Below are positions 12,448-21,328 of a stretch of DNA of 64,000 bases, in pieces (position 1 is the first letter of the stretch; every line of letters starts with the position of its first letter). The DNA is taken from NCBI GenBank assembly GCA_040902885.1, contig JBBDWK010000081.1, positions 1-64,000 on the forward strand, in the 5' to 3' direction. The notes beneath the pieces were generated by a model. It searched no databases. It was not told where the DNA came from and was given only the letters and a program-made list of their open reading frames with translations. The stretch comes from JBBDWK01 sp040902885. Its GTDB lineage: Bacteria > Acidobacteriota > Terriglobia > Bryobacterales > Bryobacteraceae. The position numbers and the translations under genes were made by a program.

Positions 12448-14256
12448 CTATCTCAGCAGGTCAATCCCGACCACGATGGCCCGGCCGGGCATTTTTACGC
12501 CCGGGATCTCCTCGAACCGCGTCCCCGTCAAATTGGTAAGTTGCACAAAAGGCTGTATCGGCCCTCTTCCCCGCCCCGCGTAAACCTCCCATAGAGCATA
12601 GGGGTCGCGGCCCAGCCGACTCAACGCGCCGATGCGCGTGCGCGCGACGATGCCGCCCGGGAACGACCCCTGCCAGGAGGCCACTCCCGAATGCGATGGG
12701 TAGTTGAACACATACCTTGAAAGGACGCCCGCCAGCGCATTTCGCGCGCCATGCAGGCCCGTGTATCTCAGATCGATTTGCTGGCTCCGTCCGGGCCGCA
12801 CGCTCACCGAGGTTTCAACGCCGGTAAACCGCAAGCGGTGGATGTTGGTAGCCCGCCACACCTCCAATGCCGACTGCCGCGTGTAGTCGATGCCGTCCGT
12901 CTCGCGCCGGTGGAACAGCGTGAAGTCCGCGCGCAGCTTTCCGCCGCCGTTCCAGTCAAGGCCGCCTTCATAGCTCCACGCGCGCTCCGGCCGAAGATCG
13001 GGACTGCCCAGGGTGGCCGGGTCGTGATAATAGAGGTCCGTGTACGTAGGCAGACGAAACGCCCGGCTCGCCGCGCCGCGCAGCTTCAAGCTCGGCGTCA
13101 GCCAGACTCCCACGCTCGCCGTGGGGCTGAACTGTCCGCGCAGCGACCCGTACACTTCTTCCCTCGCTCCCACCGAAAACGAAAACCGGCGCAACGCGCG
13201 CATGTCGAGTGAGACATAGCCCGCTCCCCGGCTGCGGGCGTGAATGCCCAGGTTGTTGCTGTCAATCGATTCGCGGAAGCCCTCGACGCCGTAAAACAGC
13301 TTCAGATTCCGCCCCAGCTCTTCCGTGCGGCGCACCGTGGCGTGATGACTTTCCGCCGTATGACGGTTCGTGAACACCTGCGGCCGGTCCCGGTAGAGCA
13401 CAAACAAGTCGGTATGCTTCCGGAACGAATAAGCGGCTTCCGTCCTGGGTCCCAGGCTTTGGCGCATGGAAGCGAACCAGGTTTTAGTGCGCTCCCAGGA
13501 GTTGAAGTTGCCGTAAAACTGGTCCGCGCCGAATGGACGGTCGTTGTGGGCCAGGATCACTTCGGAAGCGCCCAACCCCGAATCGAAATGCGTGGTCGAG
13601 GCGATGGAAAGGTTTCGATAGTCGCGGTTCTCCGCAAAGCCCGTGGAGAAATCCCGTGAAGCCGAGATCTGCTGCGTCAGATTTCCCCGAACGCCCGTCA
13701 ATGAGACGCGCTGCTGGTTGACGCCGAAGTTTCCCACCGCGGCCCGCACGCGAATCTCGGAGGCCTCCGGCGCGCGCGTGATCACGTTCACCACGCCTCC
13801 CACCGCGTCCGAACCGTAAAGCGTCGATCCCGCTCCGCGCAGAATCTCAATGCGCTCCACAGACTCAAGAGGCACCGGGATGTCCAGATTATGGTGTCCG
13901 CTCTGCACGTCGTTCATGCGCCGCCCGTTCAACAGAACCAGCGTCTGGCCGAACGTCCCGCCGCGGATCGAAAGGTCGGACTGCACGCCGTTCGGCGCCC
14001 GCTGCCTCAAATCCAGCGACGGGTCAAGACGCAGAAAATCCACGAACGTATTCGAAAGGAGCAACTGCTCGCGCGCGGGCAAGACGAGCACGGAGCGGTC
14101 CACCTCCTCGAGCGGCACGGGCTCGTAAGTTCCGGTTACGACGATTGTTTCCCGCCGCGGCTCAATCTGCTGGGCGTACGCGCAGGCAATCGCAAGAACA
14201 ATCAGAGTGGAATAGCGCAAACGCTTATGATGACCGACCCGAAGCCTCGCCGTCAA
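12448..14256 (-). CDS. TonB-dependent outer-membrane receptor (BtuB-like)
   Basis: 602 residues: a signal peptide (LIVLAIACAYAQQ), a TonB-box-like ETIVVTGTYEP, a plug domain (DLSIRGGTFGQTLVLLNG; GSTLYGSDAVGGVVNVITR) and a beta-barrel with alternating aromatic strands ending at the C-terminal pattern GRAIVVGIDLLR. Plug and barrel are close to the vitamin B12/siderophore receptor type, though 602 residues is compact. The start is uncertain: TTG 14256 and TTG 14220 are both possible, the latter directly before the signal peptide. It is divergent from pyc with only 35 bases between, so their promoters must overlap the coding ends. The ligand cannot be inferred. Confidence 0.88.
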   Translation of the reverse strand: MTARLRVGHHKRLRYSTLIVLAIACAYAQQIEPRRETIVVTGTYEPVPLEEVDRSVLVLPAREQLLLSNTFVDFLRLDPSLDLRQRAPNGVQSDLSIRGGTFGQTLVLLNGRRMNDVQSGHHNLDIPVPLESVERIEILRGAGSTLYGSDAVGGVVNVITRAPEASEIRVRAAVGNFGVNQQRVSLTGVRGNLTQQISASRDFSTGFAENRDYRNLSIASTTHFDSGLGASEVILAHNDRPFGADQFYGNFNSWERTKTWFASMRQSLGPRTEAAYSFRKHTDLFVLYRDRPQVFTNRHTAESHHATVRRTEELGRNLKLFYGVEGFRESIDSNNLGIHARSRGAGYVSLDMRALRRFSFSVGAREEVYGSLRGQFSPTASVGVWLTPSLKLRGAASRAFRLPTYTDLYYHDPATLGSPDLRPERAWSYEGGLDWNGGGKLRADFTLFHRRETDGIDYTRQSALEVWRATNIHRLRFTGVETSVSVRPGRSQQIDLRYTGLHGARNALAGVLSRYVFNYPSHSGVASWQGSFPGGIVARTRIGALSRLGRDPYALWEVYAGRGRGPIQPFVQLTNLTGTRFEEIPGVKMPGRAIVVGIDLLR

Positions 14257-14291
14257 AATTCGTCATGCTACGCTGAAACTTTCCCTTCCTC

Positions 14292-17200
14292 ATGAAGAAG
14301 CTTCTCGCCCTGAACCGAAGCGAAATCGCCATTCGTATCATGCGTGCCGCCACCGAGTTGGGCATGACCACGGTGGCGATTTACTCGAAGGAGGATCGCC
14401 TCAGCCTGCACCGCTTCAAATCCGACGAGGCCTACCAGATCGGCGAAGGGTTCGGCCCGGTTCAGGCCTATCTCGATATCGAAGGCATTGTGGCGCTCGC
14501 CAGGGAGAAGGGCGTCGACGCCATCCACCCCGGCTATGGCTTCCTCTCCGAGAATCCCGAGCTCGCGCGGGCCTGCGAGCGCGCGGGCATTACGTTTGTC
14601 GGCCCGAGCGCCGAGCTGCTCGACCTTCTGGGTGACAAGACCGCCGCGCGCGCGATCGCGAAGAAAGCCGGCGTGCCTGTTGTCCCAGGGACTGAAAATC
14701 CGGTAACCAGCGGCGCCGCCGCGCGCAAAATTGCCCGTGAAATCGGCTACCCGCTGATCGTCAAAGCGGCATTCGGCGGCGGCGGGCGGGGCATGCGCAT
14801 CGTCGAAAAAGTGGAGGACTTCGAATCCCGCCTGGAAGAGGCGCGCAAGGAGGCTGGCGCGGCTTTCGGAAACGATGCCGTCTTTCTTGAACGCTACATC
14901 CGCCGCGCCCGCCACGTGGAAGTGCAGATTCTAGGCGACCGTCACGGCAATATTCTGCACCTCTACGAGCGCGACTGCTCCGTGCAGCGCCGCCATCAAA
15001 AGGTGGTCGAGATGGCCCCGGCCCTTGCGCTGCCCGACGCCATCCGCCGGGAGTTGGCCGATGCCGCTGTGAAGCTGGCGCGCGAAGCCAAGTATTACAA
15101 CGCGGGAACGGTCGAGTTCCTGGTGGATGCGGATACGGGCCAGTGGTACTTCATCGAAGTCAACCCGCGCATTCAGGTGGAGCACACGGTCACGGAGATG
15201 GTGACCGGCATCGACATCGTGCGCAGCCAGATCCAGATCGCACAAGGCCTTGAACTCCACGCCCCGCCCATGTCACTGCCCGTTCAGGACAAGGTTCCGA
15301 TACACGGCTACGCGCTTCAATGCCGTATCACCAGCGAGGACCCGTCGCAGAACTTCGTCCCGGACTACGGCAAGATTCACACCTACCGCTCGCCGGCGGG
15401 CTTTGGCATCCGTCTCGACGGCGGCACGGCGTACGGCGGGGCGATCATCACGCCTTATTACGACTCCCTGCTGGTAAAAGTCACCGCCTGGGGCCGCGAA
15501 TTTCCGCAGGCCTGCCAGCGCATGGACCGCGCGCTGCGCGAGTTCCGCATCCGCGGCGTGAAGACCAATATTCCGTTCCTGGAGAACGTGGTCAACCACC
15601 CCGCGTTCCAGTCCGGCCAGGTGACCACTTCGTTCCTGGACGAGACGCCGTCGCTCTTCCGCTTCGCCCCGCGACGTGACCGCGCCACCAAGCTGCTCAC
15701 CTACCTCGCGGAGACGATCGTCAACGGAAACCCGGAGGTCGCCGGCAAGAAGCGGCCGGATCGCTTCGAGCCGGTTCCGGCGCCGGTAAGCGATATCGCC
15801 CCGCCGCCAGGTACACGCCAGCTTCTGGAGAAGCTTGGCCCCGAGAAGTTCGCTGAGTGGACGCGCGCGCAGAAGGGCCTGCTGCTCACCGACACTACTT
15901 TCCGCGACGCGCACCAATCGCTGCTGGCCACCCGCGTCCGGACGCACGACATGCTGGCCGTGGCCGGCTTCGTCGCCCGCCGCCTCCCCAATCTCTACAG
16001 TCTGGAAATGTGGGGCGGCGCGACCTTCGACGTCGCCATGCGCTTTCTGCTGGAGGATCCCTGGGACCGCCTTCGCACGCTGCGCGCGGCGATTCCCAAC
16101 ATCTGCTTTCAGATGCTGCTGCGCGCTTCGAACGCCGTCGGCTACACCGCTTATCCGGACAATGTGGTGCGCGAGTTCATCAGCGAGGCCGCCGTGCAGG
16201 GCATCGACATCTTCCGCATCTTCGACTCGCTCAACTGGCTTCCCAACATGCGCGTCCCCATGGATGCCGTGCGCAAGGCCGACAAGGTTTGCGAAGCCGC
16301 CATCTGCTACACCGGCGACCTGCTCGATCCCGATCGCCAGAAATATTCGCTCGACTACTACGTGAAGATGGCGCGCGAGCTGGAGCGCATGGGCGCGCAC
16401 GTCCTGGCCATCAAGGACATGGCCGGCCTGTTGAAGCCTTACGCCGCTGAGAAGCTGGTGAAGGCGCTCCGCGAGGAGATTGGCCTTCCCGTCCATCTGC
16501 ACACACACGATTCGAGCGGCATCAACGCGGCCACCATTTTGAAAGCTTCCGACTCGGGCGTGGACGTTGCCGACGGCGCCATCGCCTCCATGAGCGGCCA
16601 GACCAGCCAGCCCAATCTCAACAACGTGGCCGCCGCACTTGCCAACACCCGCCGCGATGCGAAGGTCGATCTGGAAGCGCTGGACATCTGCTCCGAGTAC
16701 TGGGAAGCCGTGCGCGACTACTACACGCCGTTCGATACCGGCCCGCGCACCGGCTTGGCCGACCTCTATCGCCACGAGATGCCGGGCGGCCAGTACACGA
16801 ATTTGAAAGAGCAGGCCGAGTCGATGGGCCTGGGCGCACGCTGGCACGAGATTACCCGCGTCTACGCCGAGGTCAACCGCGCGTTCGGCGACATCGTGAA
16901 GGTGACGCCTTCGAGCAAAGTGGTGGGCGACCTGGCGCTCTTCCTGGTGAGTCACGGCATGACCGTGCGGCAATTCGAGAATCTGCCGGCGGATCATGAC
17001 CTGACCATCCCGAACTCGGTTGTGGAGATGATCGCGGGATCGCTCGGGCAACCCGAAGGCGGCTGGCCCAAGCGGATCGCGTCGGTCATCCTGCGGGGCG
17101 CGAAACCCGCCAAGGGAAGACCCAGCGCGGACATGCCGTCCGTGAACTGGGAGCAGACCGCCGAAGCGCTCGCCCGGAGACTGGGCCGCAAGCCGGCGCA

Positions 17201-17726
17201 TGACGAATTGTTGAGTTATGTGCTGTACCCCGACGTCTTCCAGAAGTTCGCGCGAGCACGGCAGAACTACGGGGATGTCGCCGTGCTGCCCACCCCCCAG
17301 TTCTTCTATGGCATGCGAGCCGGGGAGGAAATTGCGGTAGAGATCGAGCCCGGCAAGACTCTTATCGTGAAGTTTCTGATGGCGAGCGAGCCGCATCCCG
17401 ACGGCACGCGCACCGTATTCTTCGAGCTGAACGGCCAGCCGCGCGAAGTCACCATTCGCGACAAATCGCTCCAGGCCGCGGCGCCCAGCAGGCCGAAAGC
17501 GGACCCCGGCATTCCCGGCCACGTTGGCGCTCCGATTCCCGGCGTAGTGGCGAATATTATTGTGGAGCCGCACCAGAAGATCGCCAAAGGCGACCGCCTG
17601 CTGGTGATGGAAGCCATGAAGATGCAGAGCACGGTCTATGCGCCGGTGGGCGGCAGCATCAAGCAGATCCTGGCGCAGCCGGGGCAGCACGCCGACGCCA
17701 AGGATCTTTTGCTGGTTATCGAGTAG
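14292..17726 (+). CDS. pyc: Pyruvate carboxylase
   Basis: ATP- and biotin-dependent carboxylation of pyruvate to oxaloacetate, an anaplerotic step. The 1144-residue single-chain enzyme is full length: biotin carboxylase domain (from MKKLLALNRSEIAIRIMRA, with the Gly-rich ATP loop AAFGGGGRGMRIV), HMGL-like carboxyltransferase domain (starting LLLTDTTFRDAHQSLLATR, metal ligands in HLHTHDSSG), allosteric/PC tail, and biotinyl domain with the biotinylated lysine in VMEAMKMQS (K1110). The 3' end is repeated at 22531-22610. A 53-residue basic protein follows after three bases. Confidence 0.98.
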   Translation: MKKLLALNRSEIAIRIMRAATELGMTTVAIYSKEDRLSLHRFKSDEAYQIGEGFGPVQAYLDIEGIVALAREKGVDAIHPGYGFLSENPELARACERAGITFVGPSAELLDLLGDKTAARAIAKKAGVPVVPGTENPVTSGAAARKIAREIGYPLIVKAAFGGGGRGMRIVEKVEDFESRLEEARKEAGAAFGNDAVFLERYIRRARHVEVQILGDRHGNILHLYERDCSVQRRHQKVVEMAPALALPDAIRRELADAAVKLAREAKYYNAGTVEFLVDADTGQWYFIEVNPRIQVEHTVTEMVTGIDIVRSQIQIAQGLELHAPPMSLPVQDKVPIHGYALQCRITSEDPSQNFVPDYGKIHTYRSPAGFGIRLDGGTAYGGAIITPYYDSLLVKVTAWGREFPQACQRMDRALREFRIRGVKTNIPFLENVVNHPAFQSGQVTTSFLDETPSLFRFAPRRDRATKLLTYLAETIVNGNPEVAGKKRPDRFEPVPAPVSDIAPPPGTRQLLEKLGPEKFAEWTRAQKGLLLTDTTFRDAHQSLLATRVRTHDMLAVAGFVARRLPNLYSLEMWGGATFDVAMRFLLEDPWDRLRTLRAAIPNICFQMLLRASNAVGYTAYPDNVVREFISEAAVQGIDIFRIFDSLNWLPNMRVPMDAVRKADKVCEAAICYTGDLLDPDRQKYSLDYYVKMARELERMGAHVLAIKDMAGLLKPYAAEKLVKALREEIGLPVHLHTHDSSGINAATILKASDSGVDVADGAIASMSGQTSQPNLNNVAAALANTRRDAKVDLEALDICSEYWEAVRDYYTPFDTGPRTGLADLYRHEMPGGQYTNLKEQAESMGLGARWHEITRVYAEVNRAFGDIVKVTPSSKVVGDLALFLVSHGMTVRQFENLPADHDLTIPNSVVEMIAGSLGQPEGGWPKRIASVILRGAKPAKGRPSADMPSVNWEQTAEALARRLGRKPAHDELLSYVLYPDVFQKFARARQNYGDVAVLPTPQFFYGMRAGEEIAVEIEPGKTLIVKFLMASEPHPDGTRTVFFELNGQPREVTIRDKSLQAAAPSRPKADPGIPGHVGAPIPGVVANIIVEPHQKIAKGDRLLVMEAMKMQSTVYAPVGGSIKQILAQPGQHADAKDLLLVIE

Positions 17727-17891
17727 ACGATGGCTCGCAAGAAGAGGCCGAAACGTTTCGACGCATCCAAGGAAGTGCGGTCAATAGCAAGGGAGCGCAT
17801 TGGAACTGTACCGCCTTCGCAGGTGGTGGAGCCGAAGGATAAGCGCAAGAAGCCGAAGCACAAGAAGCGGGAGGCGGAAGAGGGCGGGTGA
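17648..17891 (+). repeat. Direct repeat unit L: pyc 3' end plus 53-aa gene (copy 1)
   Basis: 244 bases here match 22531-22773 (243 bases) at roughly 90 percent identity. The match begins inside the pyc biotinyl domain at GGGCGGCAGC and ends exactly at the TGA of the small gene. Together with the Gfo fragment repeat it frames the two cargo modules of the accessory region. Confidence 0.9.
17730..17891 (+). CDS. Conserved small basic protein (53 aa), copy 1
   Basis: A 53-codon gene starting three bases after the pyc stop, so almost certainly co-transcribed with it. The product begins MARKKRPKRFDASKEVRSI and is dominated by Lys/Arg, with an acidic C-terminal tail ending EAEEGG; it is probably unstructured and could bind nucleic acid. 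No family is recognised. The strongest evidence that it is real is the second copy at 22612-22773: the two DNA sequences differ at 15 positions yet encode identical proteins, the signature of purifying selection at the protein level. Confidence 0.8.
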   Translation: MARKKRPKRFDASKEVRSIARERIGTVPPSQVVEPKDKRKKPKHKKREAEEGG

Positions 17892-18154
17892 GATGGCATA
17901 TCGTATTCCGCGGACAATCCCTCAAATGCGATTTTGTAAGCCCGGCATCCAAGCCTGTTGAGGTCCGCGGACGGCGTAATGGGTCCACGTGGCAGTTGCA
18001 ATGCGCGGATCACGGATTGAAAGCCGACGGAAAGGTGGCTGGTCCAACTCCTCTGGAGCTAGAGGAAATCCGGGCCATAAAATGCGTAGTCTTTCCATGG
18101 TTGTATAACCCTCGCGCAGCCGAGCACCGTTTTGTCACTGGGCGGAAAGTGTCA
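17892..18154. other. Intergenic stretch between 53-aa gene and adenine methylase
   Basis: 263 bases with no supported gene. A 111-codon forward frame starts GTG 17888 but has no recognisable motif and runs into the 3' end of the convergent methylase. This is the left boundary of cargo A. Confidence 0.4.
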
Positions 18155-19027
18155 TTAGTAATTACGCTTGCCCGGGCCTATCCGTCCAGGCGGTCGAACA
18201 CGGTCACGAGTGGGATCGATTAGAATTAGCAGTTCCTCTACAGAGCGCCGTAGCTCTGAGTGTGGCGTAACGGTACTCACTCGAGAGAGTGTTTCAAAGC
18301 GCGCTCCACGATACAGCCGTCTGATCGACGCATGGTGCGCGTTAGTGACAATGACCATCGCGCCTCGACGAGCGGCCCTGAACGCTGCATCAGCAAGCCG
18401 TTCTTGGTCAGACCACATAAAGTTTCGTTCGTTGTATCGAATGAAGCCGTTATTGTCATGGGCGACTGTGTAGGTTGGATCACAGTAGACTACGTCTCCC
18501 GTACGAGCCGAATCGACGATTAGCTCGAAATCGCTCACCTTCAACCGAGCTAAGCGGAGAGCTTTCGACGCCGCCTCCAGAATGTCTGTCTTCCAAAGCA
18601 ATTCGGGCGTGCGTTCGCCGCCGCCGAAGGGAACGTTGAACTTACCCACCAGATTCAACCGGTAGATCCCCCCGAAAGCCGTTCTATTCAAATACAAAAA
18701 ACGGGCGGCCCGCGCCTCCGACCGCTTCGGTTCACTTCTTCGAACACGATAATATGTCGTCGCGGTCACAGCGTGCCGCCTTAAAATTCTGACCACTTCC
18801 GTTGGATCATCACGGACTGCTCTGTACGTCTCAATTAGTTCCTCATTGACGTCAGCTAGAACAGACCGTCTCGGCAGCATCTGGAAGAACACCGCGCCGC
18901 CTCCGAGAAAGGGCTCAAAGTAGGTTCCGGAGAGATAGGGTTTTATCAACTCGGCGATCCGGGCTGCTGCCCACCGCTTACCTCCGGGCCATTTGATAAA
19001 CGGAGTCAGGGAATCTTTGGCATTCAC
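18155..19027 (-). CDS. D12-class DNA adenine-N6 methylase (Dam-like)
   Basis: Predicted SAM-dependent DNA adenine methyltransferase of 290 residues (MethyltransfD12, PF02086). Motif X/I segments are IKWPGGKRW (11-19) and FEPFLGGGAVFF (37-48). The catalytic motif IV is DPTY (183-186) where most family members have DPPY; the following TVAHDNNGFIRYNE matches the subfamily, so activity is still plausible. The GTG start at 19027 overlaps the stop of the adenylyltransferase gene as GTGA. It is the last gene of a leftward four-gene operon. No restriction endonuclease is recognisable next to it, so it may be an orphan or a self-protection enzyme of this module. Confidence 0.88.
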   Translation of the reverse strand: MNAKDSLTPFIKWPGGKRWAAARIAELIKPYLSGTYFEPFLGGGAVFFQMLPRRSVLADVNEELIETYRAVRDDPTEVVRILRRHAVTATTYYRVRRSEPKRSEARAARFLYLNRTAFGGIYRLNLVGKFNVPFGGGERTPELLWKTDILEAASKALRLARLKVSDFELIVDSARTGDVVYCDPTYTVAHDNNGFIRYNERNFMWSDQERLADAAFRAARRGAMVIVTNAHHASIRRLYRGARFETLSRVSTVTPHSELRRSVEELLILIDPTRDRVRPPGRIGPGKRNY

Positions 19028-19629
19028 GACGCACCCGGCGACGGATGGCCGCTCTTCGCTAACGCTCCGCTTGCCCCCTCAGGCTGAAGAAGCCTAAGCA
19101 GCCGAATTCTCAAATTTAGCTGTTCGACGGCGCGTACGGTCGCGTGTGGCACCTGGTCCTTCCATGAATTGCCGCCTGCAGCAATATCCCGGCGGATTGC
19201 TGCACCACTGACCGCCTTCTGATCTTTCCGATACAGCACCCTCACCTCGTATCCGAGGGATCTCAGTACTTCGATCTTCTCCTCATTCCAATGCTCACAG
19301 ATAGTCGTGTAGCAGGGGATTGAGACCGCCATAAAATCTGGTAGCCTCTGCGGCGTCTCGATTGGGAACGGAATAAAGCCAAACTTGCTTCGATCGATGC
19401 CTAATTCAATAAGCACCTCACTGATGATACATATCCGCTCGAAAAAGGTAAGGGGGTTACTCTCGGGTCGCTCGCGGTGACGGCCAAGAGGATTCGAATC
19501 AGTGGACGTTATATCGTACTTCGTGATGCCGATCCAAAGATAATCGCAAAGTTTTTGGGCTGAGAGAACGTATTCTAAATGCTCATTGTGAAACGGCTGG
19601 AATCGGCCGTGAACTGATCCTACGGTCAC
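19024..19629 (-). CDS. NadM-like nucleotidyltransferase (predicted NMN adenylyltransferase fold)
   Basis: 201 residues of the cytidylyltransferase-like fold, closest in pattern to archaeal-type NMN adenylyltransferase (NMN + ATP to NAD). The start motif is GRFQPFHNEH (8-17), where family members have HxGH, so Gly is replaced by Glu. The C-terminal phosphate-binding motif is VSGAAIRRDI (140-149), against the usual SGTxIR, followed by a NadM-like SWKDQVP. GTG 19629 overlaps the upstream stop as GTGA; a frame extending to 19800 lies inside the upstream gene and is rejected. Whether it makes NAD, modifies another nucleotide or only binds one is open given the altered residues. Confidence 0.8.
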   Translation of the reverse strand: MTVGSVHGRFQPFHNEHLEYVLSAQKLCDYLWIGITKYDITSTDSNPLGRHRERPESNPLTFFERICIISEVLIELGIDRSKFGFIPFPIETPQRLPDFMAVSIPCYTTICEHWNEEKIEVLRSLGYEVRVLYRKDQKAVSGAAIRRDIAAGGNSWKDQVPHATVRAVEQLNLRIRLLRLLQPEGASGALAKSGHPSPGAS

Positions 19630-20456
19630 AGAAACTCCTGTAAATCCCAGTCCTTCGAATCGTTCCACATTTTCTCGAAGTACTCGGTGAAGCCAAAATA
19701 CAAGGCTTCGATATCCTGTGAGCCAGGGGTCTTGATGATGTGCAGTTGGGGAAGGTTTGATCCGTCGCCTTTTCCCATAACGTAGTAACTCATTAGGCAA
19801 ATTGTACCATCTATGAACATGAGACGGAACGCCGGGAACTGCTGGTAGAAGCGGACGGAAATATTTTTCGCTTCCCTGTTCCGTAGAGATGCAATAAACC
19901 TCAAGGATTCCCGTACCGTGCTTTGGTAAGCCTCCACGTCCTTACCCGCCATCTTAGCGAAGCGCCCCAATTCCGGCGCATCAGGTCGACTGAGGAGAAG
20001 CCTAACCGGTTCGGTACGATTACATCGATCAATCGCGTCGCGAAAGGCTTTCTGGTTTTGGGTCAGTTTCGCAGCACCGATGCCGAGAAAGTGGAACGAA
20101 TGTTTGCACATGCCAAGTGCCGCGTCATAGTCGATGCCGCTCTTCACTTCACGATCGGCGCCGACCAAACCGATCTGCCAAAATTGGTTCAGCTCTTTGA
20201 ATACTACTACCCCTAACACTATGGACGTAATTAGCAAGACGAGCCACCAATCGGAAACCAGCTCGAATAGGCCTACATTCGTGAGCATCCAGAGAGCGAC
20301 GAAGGCAAGTAGACGCAAACGACGATAGGATGGATTCTTGTGCGCCGTTCTAACGTAAAGGCGTTCGCCAGCGTAGACTGCAGCGGCGTACAGGATGCTG
20401 GCGATGATGTTGATCGCTATTGCATTGACGGTTGAATCAGCGTTTGGCGCCTGCAA
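19626..20456 (-). CDS. Three-helix membrane protein with C-terminal cytoplasmic domain of unknown function
   Basis: 276 residues. Three hydrophobic segments occupy about 10-31, 46-65 and 67-86, with basic residues in the first loop. The C-terminal 160 residues are soluble and contain SVRFYQQFPAFRLMFIDG and a following LMSYYVMGKGDG; this pattern is reminiscent of DUF5919/PLD-like signalling domains in conflict systems, but I cannot assign it. The TTG start at 20456 is supported by a GAGGAG box six bases upstream, and the gene overlaps the end of the HARE-HTH gene by 40 bases. It could be the membrane effector or sensor of the module. Confidence 0.7.
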   Translation of the reverse strand: MQAPNADSTVNAIAINIIASILYAAAVYAGERLYVRTAHKNPSYRRLRLLAFVALWMLTNVGLFELVSDWWLVLLITSIVLGVVVFKELNQFWQIGLVGADREVKSGIDYDAALGMCKHSFHFLGIGAAKLTQNQKAFRDAIDRCNRTEPVRLLLSRPDAPELGRFAKMAGKDVEAYQSTVRESLRFIASLRNREAKNISVRFYQQFPAFRLMFIDGTICLMSYYVMGKGDGSNLPQLHIIKTPGSQDIEALYFGFTEYFEKMWNDSKDWDLQEFL

Positions 20457-21328
20457 TTAGTCTCCTCTTCAATGAGCAGCAGAGACCAGTTTTCAAACTC
20501 GTGCCGCCGTTGGCGTATTTCGTCGAGAGTTTCATATTTGGCGTCAATTAAAAAGCCTCTCTCACCAATCTCAAAATGATCGGATTCAGCCAGGACTTGA
20601 TAGGTGAGCCCTAGATGCTGTTTGCTAACTTCTCGGGAATCATCGTAAATAAGACCGCGATACAAGATCGCCGTCGGTCCCAGGGAGTCGAACTTAATCT
20701 CTTCGCGCAACTCCCTTTCCAAAAGTGGAGCTCCTACGGTCGGATCGAAGATATTAAGCAGGGGCAGCAAATCACTTGGATTAAGATGCCCACCGAAGCC
20801 AATCGAATAGACACCGTGCAGCCGGCTCTCCGGCAGACGCTTTGTTCGCTTGTATGTCAGGTAGCGATTCCCATGGCGGATGATAAAGACAGACACTAGT
20901 TGAATTACGGAGAAGTCCTCTTCTGCGTCCCGTCTTCGCATCTGCCTACATTCGTTGAGCAGCGCGGTTCGGTCAAACTCGCCGGTATAGAGCCCGACAT
21001 CCGGAACGTATCGGCGAAGTGAACGTGCCGGGAAAACCACGATATCCTCATCGAACAAAGCCTTCTGGTACCGGTCTGCAATGTGCTCAGGATACGACTT
21101 CTTCCATTCGCGCAACGCGAATGTGCCTTTCGCGGATCGCATAAAGACCGATCGATCACCTTGTGTCAAGATGTTCGTTGACAGTTTCGACTTCATCGTT
21201 TGCCATGGAGTTTTGCCGGACGAGTGCAGCAGGCCGCCATTCCGCGCCAGCTTTGTTATCTCGAGTGCGCTCAATGGCTTCTGTGCAGCCCGAAGCACCT
21301 CGTGCGCGGCTTTGAGGAACATGCCCAT
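20417..21328 (-). CDS. HARE-HTH domain protein with C-terminal Nudix-like domain
   Basis: 303 residues, first gene of the leftward cargo-A operon. Residues 4-75 fit the HARE-HTH fold, a winged helix seen in chromatin and restriction/modification proteins (LKAAHEVLRAAQKPLSALEI; SGKTPWQTMKSKLSTNI; FMRSAKGTFALREW). Residues about 138-288 look Nudix-like: a strand VFIIRHGNRYLTYKR, then GFGGH (177-181), an insert, then ERELREE (204-210). The second half of the Nudix box is clear, but the Gly-x5-Glu spacing of the first half is disrupted by the insert. The combination suggests a DNA-associated protein acting on or sensing a nucleotide. Function is inferred only. Confidence 0.72.
   Translation of the reverse strand: MGMFLKAAHEVLRAAQKPLSALEITKLARNGGLLHSSGKTPWQTMKSKLSTNILTQGDRSVFMRSAKGTFALREWKKSYPEHIADRYQKALFDEDIVVFPARSLRRYVPDVGLYTGEFDRTALLNECRQMRRRDAEEDFSVIQLVSVFIIRHGNRYLTYKRTKRLPESRLHGVYSIGFGGHLNPSDLLPLLNIFDPTVGAPLLERELREEIKFDSLGPTAILYRGLIYDDSREVSKQHLGLTYQVLAESDHFEIGERGFLIDAKYETLDEIRQRRHEFENWSLLLIEEETNCRRQTLIQPSMQ

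Noticed and set aside
15273..17690. 805-codon frame antisense to pyc
   Set aside because: Produced by codon bias of pyruvate carboxylase on the other strand; no recognisable motif in the translation.
17888..18223. 111-codon frame overlapping the small gene by GTGA and running into the methylase
   Set aside because: No motif, converges into the 3' end of a certain gene, and is absent from the second slot copy.
18155..19027. Reading the adenine methylase as half of a classical restriction-modification system
   Set aside because: No endonuclease-like gene is adjacent; its operon partners are nucleotide-handling and membrane proteins.
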